Positions 1 to 5,292 of a stretch of 9,614 nucleotides of DNA are shown piece by piece. Location: assembly GCA_020056125.1 (NCBI GenBank), contig JAGVIJ010000122.1, forward strand, positions 1 to 9,614, given 5' to 3'. The first letter of the stretch is position 1, and each line of letters starts with the position of its first letter. The translations under genes and the position numbers were made by a program. Origin of the DNA: a bacterium. GTDB lineage: Bacteria > Patescibacteriota > Patescibacteriia > 2-12-FULL-60-25. Below the pieces are notes generated by a model. The model saw only the letters and a list, made by a program, of their open reading frames with translations, was not told the origin of the DNA and searched no databases.

Positions 1-87
1 ACTGATAAATTTCTATATTCCATCCTGGAGTCTCCCAAGAGCGTGGTTTTAAATACCATTGATCCGACCGATGAAATGATTAAATAA
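1..87 (+). CDS. 3' end of an unidentified gene
   Basis: The first reading frame is open from base 1 to a TAA at 85-87, giving 28 residues ending in ...DPTDEMIK. The start lies outside the window. The stop is 2 nt before the ATG of the TsaB-like gene, which suggests co-transcription. The fragment is too short for me to name a family. It is called coding because the frame is open to the window edge, the spacing to the next gene is tight and the composition is ordinary. An accidental open frame of this length cannot be excluded. Confidence 0.6.
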   Translation, partial: TDKFLYSILESPKSVVLNTIDPTDEMIK

Positions 88-89
88 TT

Positions 90-479
90 ATGTGGCTCTT
101 TATTGATACCAGCGCTTTCGGAATAATCCGTTTGGGTTTGATTTCCGGCGAGCGGCAAAATGTAAAAACTTATACCGGAAGATCCAGCGGCCTTTTAACG
201 CTGGTTCAAAAACGGGTGGGGATGGCGCGACTGCAACAGGTTCAGGGCATTTGCGTGGTGGCCGGACCAGGTTCATTTTCCGCAGTGCGCGGCGGCGTGT
301 TGGCCGCCAATCTCTTGGCGCGGCTCTTGAAAAAAAAGCTAATTGGTGTTTATCTGGAGCAGACGCAGAACTTAAAACAGCTGATGGCGCAGATCGCCCA
401 AGGCCAATTGGCGCCGACTGATTTTGTGGCGCCGGTTTATATCTCCGAACCGAATATCACCCAGCCGCGGATTGAATAA
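90..479 (+). CDS. tsaB: Short TsaB-like protein (t6A biosynthesis, ASKHA fold)
   Basis: The 129-residue product resembles TsaB (YeaZ), the partner of TsaD in the complex that makes N6-threonylcarbamoyladenosine at position 37 of ANN-decoding tRNAs. Visible features are an N-terminal strand with FIDTS (residues 4-8), like the first phosphate-loop region of the ASKHA fold, and AGPGSFSAVRGG (58-69), corresponding to the family's GPGSFTGLR motif. The C-terminal PVYISEP (about 114-120) resembles the P-x-Y-x-R end of full-length TsaB. TsaB is usually about 220 residues, so this copy keeps both ends but lacks much of the second lobe. TsaB is non-catalytic and acts by dimerising with TsaD through its N-terminal lobe, so a reduced version could still work. 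No Shine-Dalgarno is visible. It starts 2 nt after the preceding stop, probably translationally coupled. The family call is good; function of the shortened form is inferred. Confidence 0.75.
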   Translation: MWLFIDTSAFGIIRLGLISGERQNVKTYTGRSSGLLTLVQKRVGMARLQQVQGICVVAGPGSFSAVRGGVLAANLLARLLKKKLIGVYLEQTQNLKQLMAQIAQGQLAPTDFVAPVYISEPNITQPRIE

Positions 480-532
480 CAAATGTGTTCTTTGTCCGTT
501 AAATTTTGATCGTCGGTTGAAAAACACCTAAC

Positions 533-2038
533 ATGAATTGGAAAAAACGTTTAATCGAAATTATTCCCGGAGCCCTGGTTTGGACAACCTTAATCGTCTC
601 CGTGGCATTGTCTTTTATCCGGCCTCTGTGGGTGGTATATTTTATTATTGTTTTTGATTTATATTGGTTGTTTCGCGTGGCGTATTATATTCCGTTCATG
701 ATCGTGTCTTGGTGGCGCTTTCAGCGCGAAACGCGCAAGAGCTGGCAGCCGCTGGCTGAAGCCGCTCCGCGCTATGATCACATCCGCCACTTGGTCATGT
801 TGCCCACGGTCAAAGAAGATTTGGGGGTTATTAAAAGTACGTTGGAATCTATTTTAGATGGCGCTTATCCGGCAGATCGGATGATTATTGTGCTGGGCGG
901 GGAAGAGCGCTGCCGCCAAGAGTTTGAAACTAAATTTAAAATTTTGGAACAGGAATTCGGATCGCGTTTTTGGCGCTTTGTCAGCACCCTGCACCCTAAA
1001 GATTTACCCGGAGAAATTATCGGCAAGGGTTCGAATTTGAATTACATGGGCCATCAAATCATGCCCTTGATTGATGGTTTGGGTTTGAATTATGACGACG
1101 TGATTGTTTCGTCTTTTGATGTTGATACCATAGTGCACCCGCAATATTTTTCACGGCTGGCTCATTTATACTTGACCGTGCCCAACCCAACGCGCAGTTC
1201 TTATCAGCCCGTGGCGTTGTACAACAATAATCTTTGGGAATCGCCGGCCGCGGTGCGCGTGGCCATGTTTGGCACCACTTTTTGGTTGATGTCTGAATTG
1301 GCGCGTCCCGAGGGCGCCATGACTTTTTCTTCGCACTCCATGAGTTTGCGCATGCTGGTGGATGTGGATTTTTGGCAAAAAGACATCGTGAGCGAGGATT
1401 CGCGCATCTTTTTGCAGGGATTGATGCATTATCATGGAGATTATCGGGTGACGCCCATGTATTTGCCGGTTTCCATGGATACGGTCATGACCGGCAATTA
1501 TTGGCAGGCGTTAGTCGCTTTATACAAACAGCAGAGACGTTGGGCGTGGGGCGTGGAGAATTTTCCTTTTATGGTTCGCGCTTTCAGCCGCGATAAACAA
1601 ATGCCGCTTGGCATCAAATTAAGTTTTTTGTGGAAGCAGCTTGAGGGTATGTACACCTGGGCCACGGCGCCCATGTTAATTTTTCTTTTGGGTCGTTTGC
1701 CGTTTTGGGTGGCGCCGGATCAATTCCGCGAGTTCGCGGTGTTTCAAAATACGCCGTTCACTCTGCAGTGGATTATGCGTTGCGCCATGATCGGCGTGTT
1801 TGTTTCTGCGGCTTTGGCTGTGACGCTTTTGCCGCGCCGACCGAGCAATGTGCCGTTGCGCCGCGCTGTTATCGTAACGATTTTGCAATGGGTGCTCCTG
1901 CCCGTCACCTTCGTGATCTTTGGCGCTTTTCCGGCGATTGATGCGCAAACGCGGCTGATGCTGGGCAAATATTTGGGCTTTAATGTTTCACCCAAACGGC
2001 GCACGGAAGTCGCGGAGTCCCGAGTGCCGAGTCCCTAG
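533..2038 (+). CDS. Membrane GT2 family glycosyltransferase (processive-synthase-like)
   Basis: The 501-residue protein has a cytosolic GT2 catalytic domain between membrane segments. Hydrophobic helices lie at about 11-29 and 32-60, and again near 375-392, 413-433 and 445-467. Catalytic signatures are in order: GKGSNLN (164-170), DVD (196-198, the DxD metal and nucleotide-sugar motif), SED (287-289, the probable catalytic-base region) and QQRRW (333-337, the Q-x-x-R-W motif of cellulose, hyaluronan and related synthases). It therefore probably transfers sugar from a nucleotide donor to a growing or lipid-linked glycan at the membrane; the exact sugar cannot be read from sequence. The last residues, ESRVPSP (495-501), and the stop codon are encoded by a 7-bp repeat tract, so the native C-terminus may have been replaced. 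The ATG at 533 has no Shine-Dalgarno. Two more GT2 genes follow, consistent with a surface-polysaccharide locus. Confidence 0.85.
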   Translation: MNWKKRLIEIIPGALVWTTLIVSVALSFIRPLWVVYFIIVFDLYWLFRVAYYIPFMIVSWWRFQRETRKSWQPLAEAAPRYDHIRHLVMLPTVKEDLGVIKSTLESILDGAYPADRMIIVLGGEERCRQEFETKFKILEQEFGSRFWRFVSTLHPKDLPGEIIGKGSNLNYMGHQIMPLIDGLGLNYDDVIVSSFDVDTIVHPQYFSRLAHLYLTVPNPTRSSYQPVALYNNNLWESPAAVRVAMFGTTFWLMSELARPEGAMTFSSHSMSLRMLVDVDFWQKDIVSEDSRIFLQGLMHYHGDYRVTPMYLPVSMDTVMTGNYWQALVALYKQQRRWAWGVENFPFMVRAFSRDKQMPLGIKLSFLWKQLEGMYTWATAPMLIFLLGRLPFWVAPDQFREFAVFQNTPFTLQWIMRCAMIGVFVSAALAVTLLPRRPSNVPLRRAVIVTILQWVLLPVTFVIFGAFPAIDAQTRLMLGKYLGFNVSPKRRTEVAESRVPSP

Positions 2039-2086
2039 TTCCGAGTTAAACATTTGGCATTCGTAATTCGTAATTTGGCATTTTAT
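2014..2086 (+). repeat. Degenerate 7-bp tandem repeats in two blocks
   Basis: Block 1 (2014-2048) is five heptamers: GGAGTCC, CGAGTGC, CGAGTCC, CTAGTTC, CGAGTTA. Block 2 (2052-2086) is five heptamers: ATTTGGC, ATTCGTA, ATTCGTA, ATTTGGC, ATTTTAT. The blocks are separated by three bases, with different consensus but the same period. Block 1 runs through the last codons and stop of the upstream glycosyltransferase; block 2 fills most of the gap before the next start at 2095. The pattern resembles the heptanucleotide short tandem repeats (STRR) described in cyanobacteria, but no relationship is claimed. Confidence 0.8.
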
Positions 2087-2094
2087 TAAACCTT

Positions 2095-3147
2095 ATGGAT
2101 GCGGCGCGAAAAATGGCAATCAATGTCGTGACCTGGAATTCGCAAGATTTTTTGCGCGGGTTTTTGTCGTCAGCGGCGGCGCAAGATTCAAATGATTTCA
2201 GTTTGACCGTGGTGGATAATGCCTCAACCGACGGCACGGTAAATTGGTTGCGCGCTGAACATCCGGAGATTGCCACCTTGCGCAATTTTAGAAATTTGGG
2301 ATTTGCGCGCGCTCACAATCAGGCGATTGAGCTGGCGCTGTCGCGCTGGATCGGAGAAAATTTACACGACCGTTTTATCATGGTGGCTAATCCGGATTTG
2401 GAATTTGCGCCCAACGCCATCCGTTTGATTTTAGCTTTTATGTCAGCGTATCCGGAAGTGGATATTTGCGGACCAAAACTGTTGAGGATTTTTTTAAAGC
2501 CCGATGCCAATTTGGATGAGTGTGAAGCGCAACGTTCCAATATCATTGATTCCACGGGCTTGGTGATCAATCGCGCGCGCCGCGTGGTGGATCGCGGGGC
2601 GGGCGAAGAAGATCGCGGACAATACAGCGAAGCCGCGCAAGTTTTTGGTTTGAGCGGAGCGTGCGTAATTTTTCGCGCTTCGGCGCTGGCGCAGGCCAAA
2701 TTAGCCGGCGAATATTTTGATGAAGATTTTTTTGCGTATAAAGAGGATGTGGATTTAGCTTGGCGCATGCAACGCCTGGGTTTGGGCGCGTATTATTTGC
2801 CGCAAGCCGTGGTGTGGCATCATCGGCATGTGCCGGCCGCGCCCACTGCCGGGTGGTTCAGGGCTTGGCGCAAGCGCCGTCAAAAATCCCCGCGCATCAA
2901 TTATTGGTCCAGCCGCAATCATGCCTGGTTGCTGATTAAGAACGATGAGTGGTTAAATCTGGTGTGCCACGCCCCATGGTGGTTGCCGTATGAATTTATG
3001 AAACTCGCGGCGGGTTTATTCTCTTGGTCTGATTTGAGGGGACGCGCGGCTGCGCTTGGCGGTTTGGCGCGCATGTTTAAAAAACGCGCTGAACTGGCAG
3101 GGCGGGTCAAGGTTAAAGGCGCGGCCATGCGCCAGTGGTTTGTATGA
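2095..3147 (+). CDS. GT2 family glycosyltransferase, rhamnosyltransferase-like
   Basis: The 350-residue soluble GT-A fold enzyme is of the WbbL/COG1216 type. Motifs in order are VVDNASTDGT (39-48, nucleotide binding), NLGFARAHN (67-75), ANPD (98-101, the position of the DxD motif in this group), GPKLL (126-130), FGLSGACVIFR (184-194) and YKEDVDLAWR (215-224, acceptor-side acidic pair), then histidines at 242-243. The segment 268-283 (INYWSSRNHAWLLIKN) matches the RN-containing tail usual in rhamnosyltransferases. It likely adds one sugar to a lipid-linked glycan on the inner membrane face; donor and acceptor are not determinable. The ATG at 2095 or the in-frame ATG at 2113 could be the start. 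The second places the first beta strand directly at the N-terminus as in the neighbouring paralogue, and neither has a Shine-Dalgarno. The 3' end overlaps the next gene by four bases. Confidence 0.88.
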   Translation: MDAARKMAINVVTWNSQDFLRGFLSSAAAQDSNDFSLTVVDNASTDGTVNWLRAEHPEIATLRNFRNLGFARAHNQAIELALSRWIGENLHDRFIMVANPDLEFAPNAIRLILAFMSAYPEVDICGPKLLRIFLKPDANLDECEAQRSNIIDSTGLVINRARRVVDRGAGEEDRGQYSEAAQVFGLSGACVIFRASALAQAKLAGEYFDEDFFAYKEDVDLAWRMQRLGLGAYYLPQAVVWHHRHVPAAPTAGWFRAWRKRRQKSPRINYWSSRNHAWLLIKNDEWLNLVCHAPWWLPYEFMKLAAGLFSWSDLRGRAAALGGLARMFKKRAELAGRVKVKGAAMRQWFV

Positions 3148-3974
3148 TTAAAATTTCTTTTGTCACAGTGTGTTATCTCACGCCCAATTTGATCCGCCAA
3201 TTATTGCGCGGGTTTGATGCTTTGCGTTTGCCATTTCAATTTGAATATTTTTTGGTGGACAATGCGGCGGGCGATGGCACGGGCGACATGGTGCGCGAGC
3301 GCTTCCCCTGGGTGAAATTGATTGAGACGCCGTGCAATGTGGGATTTGGCGCGGCTAATAATTTGGCGTTTAGGCAAGCGCGAGGCGAATACATCATGTT
3401 GATGAATCCGGATCTCACGGTGTTTACGGGCGAAGTGGAAAAGTTGATTGAGTTTGCGGATCGCCAAACCGATGCGGGTTTGTTCGGGCCCAGATTATTA
3501 AATCCGGATCGCACGCCGCAACAATCTTGCCATCGTTTCCCCAGCGCCATGACTCCGTTGTATCGTCGAACCGCGTTGGGTTCCACTGCGTGGGGCAAGC
3601 GCGCGTTGGAATATTATTTGATGCGCGGTGAGGATTTATCCCAAGCGCAGGATGTGGATGGTTTATTCGGTTCCGCGATTTTGATCCGGCGGCGCGCCTT
3701 GGACGAGATAGGATTTTTTGATGAAAGATTTTTTATGTATTTTGAAGATGTGGATTTGTGCCGGCGCGCGTGGGAGAAGGGTTGGCGCGTGATGTATGCG
3801 CCGGTGGCGGAATTTGTGCATTATCATCAGCGCGAAAGCGAAATTAAACGTTTGTGGAATTTGTTTTCCAATCCGCTGGCGCGCACGCACATCATGAGCG
3901 GCGCCAAATATTTTATGAAATATCGCGGCAAACCCCTGCCGCGCACGCTTGACAAAACGCCCGATTTGGGTTAA
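3144..3974 (+). CDS. GT2 family glycosyltransferase, rhamnosyltransferase-like
   Basis: The 276-residue GT-A enzyme is related to the preceding gene. It shows VDNAAGDGT (38-46), NVGFGAANN (65-73), MNPD (87-90), FGPRLLNPD (114-122) followed by QQSCHRFP (126-133), the GSAILIRR stretch (176-183), and FFMYFEDVDLCRRAW (196-210) with the conserved acidic pair. A histidine pair at 226 and 228 follows. The PD-T-P-Q-S-C-x-R-F-P pattern is typical of COG1216 rhamnosyltransferase-like enzymes. The ATG at 3144 overlaps the upstream TGA as ATGA, which argues for translational coupling and for this start over the GTG three codons earlier. There are no transmembrane segments, so it presumably works at the inner membrane surface with the other two transferases on one glycan. 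No convincing terminator follows. The sugar specificity is unknown. Confidence 0.88.
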   Translation: MIKISFVTVCYLTPNLIRQLLRGFDALRLPFQFEYFLVDNAAGDGTGDMVRERFPWVKLIETPCNVGFGAANNLAFRQARGEYIMLMNPDLTVFTGEVEKLIEFADRQTDAGLFGPRLLNPDRTPQQSCHRFPSAMTPLYRRTALGSTAWGKRALEYYLMRGEDLSQAQDVDGLFGSAILIRRRALDEIGFFDERFFMYFEDVDLCRRAWEKGWRVMYAPVAEFVHYHQRESEIKRLWNLFSNPLARTHIMSGAKYFMKYRGKPLPRTLDKTPDLG

Positions 3975-4018
3975 ACCAACTCTTAGTTGTCGCCCTTTGG
4001 ACAATTAGGACAAACCGA

Positions 4019-4067
4019 GTAGCCGCACCCTTTAGGGTGCGTGACGCAGACTAAAGTCTGCGACTAC
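4019..4067. repeat. REPIN-like pair of hairpins with GTAG/CTAC ends
   Basis: GTAG (4019-4022) and C are followed by a perfect hairpin (arms 4024-4030 and 4035-4041, extendable to 8 bp). TGA and a second perfect 8-bp hairpin follow (arms 4045-4052 and 4055-4062), then A and CTAC (4064-4067). The two halves are inverted relative to each other, the layout of a REP plus inverted REP. No T-run follows either hairpin, so it is a poor intrinsic terminator. It lies 44 nt downstream of the glycosyltransferase stop and 28 nt upstream of the next Shine-Dalgarno. Confidence 0.8.
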
Positions 4068-4095
4068 CGATTCTTCCGATAGAGCTTCCAACCAC

Positions 4096-4101
4096 AGGAG
4101 G
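4096..4101 (+). promoter_or_regulatory. Strong Shine-Dalgarno AGGAGG
   Basis: A consensus AGGAGG sits 7 nt before the ATG at 4109. It is the only full consensus ribosome-binding site in the window; most neighbours have none. It fixes the start of the 4109 gene and marks it as translated differently from its surroundings. Confidence 0.8.
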
Positions 4102-4108
4102 ATGAGAC

Positions 4109-4531
4109 ATGGGACGCAAAAAAGACAAGCGGGACAAACTCCTCCTGGCTGAACCGGAGGATCTGCAAGCGCTGATTGAGCGCGCGCAACGAGCAGAAGG
4201 CTTGTTCGGAGAAAGCTACACAGCTCCGGCTTGGTATCAAATCGGCCGACTCTTGCGTAGTGATCCTCGTCGATGGGCGAATTGTTACGCCCACTATCGT
4301 CCGACGAATAGATGGGACGTGGTCGCTATGTTTAGTGTTTATGGGAGCGTATCGGCCGCTATTTGTATGTTGGCACCCCAAATTGCTTGGTTTTGGTATT
4401 TTTTGCTATTCGTACCCTTGTTCCTTTCGGGGTGGGCGTATAAAAAATCTCTTTGGCGAAGTTACGAACGGGACGTGAAAGATAGATTCCAATTCCTAAT
4501 GAGTCAATCTCCCGCTGAAATCGTGGCCTAA
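4109..4531 (+). CDS. Uncharacterised protein with two membrane helices
   Basis: This is a 140-residue protein of unrecognised family. A charged N-terminus (MGRKKDKRDK) leads into a helical segment (15-35), then a polar region with W42, R47-R50 and RRW (54-56). Two hydrophobic helices follow at about 70-88 and 91-109, joined by a very short turn, so both ends should lie on the same side of the membrane. A basic/acidic helix (112-130) ends the protein. The frame continues after the TAA at 4529-4531 directly into the next coding stretch, so this may be the N-terminal part of one longer membrane-anchored coiled-coil protein broken by a single stop. Codon choice differs from the glycosyltransferase genes, with more C-ending codons and fewer TTG leucines by eye. 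REP-type hairpins lie on both sides of the pair. Real coding status is supported by the strong Shine-Dalgarno. Confidence 0.75.
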   Translation: MGRKKDKRDKLLLAEPEDLQALIERAQRAEGLFGESYTAPAWYQIGRLLRSDPRRWANCYAHYRPTNRWDVVAMFSVYGSVSAAICMLAPQIAWFWYFLLFVPLFLSGWAYKKSLWRSYERDVKDRFQFLMSQSPAEIVA

Positions 4532-4537
4532 TATCTC

Positions 4538-5113
4538 TTGACCGAGCTTGGAAACTCAAGGAAAGATCTATTGGGCAAGGCCTCGCCTTTGCGCGAATTG
4601 CAAAGGAAACTACGCAAGCGCATGGAGGGCGTGGAAGCAACGTGCCATCAGTTGGCAGTCCGAGCAGACCAGCGTTCGGGCACGCATCAGCAGGCGCTCA
4701 TCGAAGCTCGCCAAAAGATGCAAGAGCTGATTAGCCGCCTGCGTGCCGGGCTAGAACAGATCGGCAGTCACATCGCCTCCATTGAGGCTTTTCTCCGAGA
4801 ATGCGAGGTTCAGATCCAGGCGCTCAAAGAGCCGCTGGATGATCTGCCCTTGCTCGAGCAAGCCGCGAGCCACGAGGCTGGTGCGGAGCAAGAGCTGGGT
4901 CAGCTCGAAGGTGTGATCATGGATTCAGTCTCGCAACTGCAGTCGCGCATGGGAGAGACGCAGGCTCGAATCTCCGCGGCCATGACTGAACCAGCCAAAC
5001 AGCTCTTTCTTACGTCTGACGGTGCGGATCTGGAGGCAGACCTCGCGCGGTATGAACAAGCCGCGTCAGCCGCCTTTCCTTCTGCGCTTTCTCCGCCGGA
5101 TGTGAAATCTTAA
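4538..5113 (+). CDS. Uncharacterised coiled-coil protein, in frame with the preceding gene
   Basis: The open frame, 191 residues if read from the TTG at 4538, is almost entirely helical and polar. The probable coiled coil covers about 17-100 (for example residues 53-98, rich in A, L, E, Q and R at helix-compatible spacing) and continues at 115-150. A short AAAFPSAL-like proline/alanine tail ends it. There is no signal peptide and no membrane segment. Start choice is uncertain. The TTG at 4538 has no Shine-Dalgarno, and the first in-frame ATG (4622, residue 29) has only a weak purine run (AAGGAAA) 12 nt or more upstream. Because it shares frame with the upstream gene and only TAA plus two codons intervene, it may be the C-terminal two-thirds of one protein interrupted by a nonsense change, or be expressed by termination-reinitiation. 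The family is not recognised. A terminator and REP hairpins follow within 60 nt. Confidence 0.65.
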   Translation: MTELGNSRKDLLGKASPLRELQRKLRKRMEGVEATCHQLAVRADQRSGTHQQALIEARQKMQELISRLRAGLEQIGSHIASIEAFLRECEVQIQALKEPLDDLPLLEQAASHEAGAEQELGQLEGVIMDSVSQLQSRMGETQARISAAMTEPAKQLFLTSDGADLEADLARYEQAASAAFPSALSPPDVKS

Positions 5114-5117
5114 TCTT

Positions 5118-5140
5118 GGGCGTGCGCCGCACGCCCCTAC
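5118..5140 (-). repeat. Single REP-type hairpin with CTAC foot
   Basis: A perfect 8-bp stem (5118-5125 with 5129-5136) has a 3-nt loop and is followed directly by CTAC (5137-5140). Read on the minus strand it is GTAG-GGGC...GCCC. It starts 4 nt after the stop of the coiled-coil gene. Confidence 0.7.
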
Positions 5141-5144
5141 ATAC

Positions 5145-5173
5145 CCCGCGAATTTCTTCGCGGGTGTTTTTTT
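5145..5173 (+). terminator. Rho-independent terminator
   Basis: A perfect 8-bp GC-rich stem (CCCGCGAA with TTCGCGGG), a TTTC loop, then TG and seven T residues (5167-5173). This is the clearest intrinsic terminator in the window. It ends transcription of the 4109-5113 pair and separates it from the DUF4012 gene. Confidence 0.9.
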
Positions 5174-5177
5174 ACAC

Positions 5178-5203
5178 GGGCGAACACATGGGTTCGCCCC
5201 TAT
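5178..5203 (-). repeat. REP-type hairpin with variant CTAT foot
   Basis: An 8-bp stem (GGGCGAAC 5178-5185 with GTTCGCCC 5192-5199), a 6-nt loop, and CTAT (5200-5203) where the other copies have CTAC. On the minus strand it reads ATAG-GGGC...GCCC, otherwise matching the subfamily at 5118 and 5216. Confidence 0.65.
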
Positions 5204-5215
5204 GTGAGTATAAAC

Positions 5216-5240
5216 GTAGGGGCACCCCTGGTGGGTGCCC
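5216..5240 (+). repeat. REP-type hairpin with GTAG foot
   Basis: GTAG (5216-5219) is followed directly by an 8-bp stem (GGGCACCC 5220-5227 with GGGTGCCC 5233-5240) and a 5-nt loop. Its polarity is opposite to the hairpin ending at 5203, so the two point away from each other with their tetranucleotides inward. No T-run follows. Confidence 0.75.
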
Positions 5241-5255
5241 GTCTTTGTGCGAACG

Positions 5256-5264
5256 TGATATTCT
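5256..5264 (+). promoter_or_regulatory. Possible extended -10 promoter for the DUF4012 gene
   Basis: TGATATTCT matches the extended -10 form TGnTATAAT at seven of eight fixed positions. It lies between the last REP hairpin and the gene start at 5293. No good -35 box is seen at 17 nt. A promoter is expected here because a strong terminator lies upstream, but the motif itself is weak evidence. Confidence 0.3.
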
Positions 5265-5277
5265 ATAAGAGCCAATT

Positions 5278-5285
5278 AAAGAGGA
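5278..5285 (+). promoter_or_regulatory. Shine-Dalgarno of the DUF4012 gene
   Basis: AAAGAGGA, a near-consensus ribosome-binding site, ends 7 nt before the ATG at 5293 and supports that start. Confidence 0.6.
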
Positions 5286-5292
5286 TTTTGAC

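Noticed and set aside
2319..2768. Minus-strand open frame (149 codons) inside the second glycosyltransferase
   Set aside because: The sense strand has a complete GT2 domain; the antisense translation is S/A/K-rich with no structure and no start signal.
3135..3143. GTG at 3135 as start of the third glycosyltransferase
   Set aside because: The ATG at 3144 overlaps the upstream stop as ATGA and begins directly at the first beta strand (IKISFVTVCY), the normal start for this family.
3977..4004. Small hairpins after the glycosyltransferase operon (CAACT/AGTTG and TTGTC/GACAA) as a terminator
   Set aside because: The stems are only 5 bp, mutually exclusive, and not followed by a T-run.
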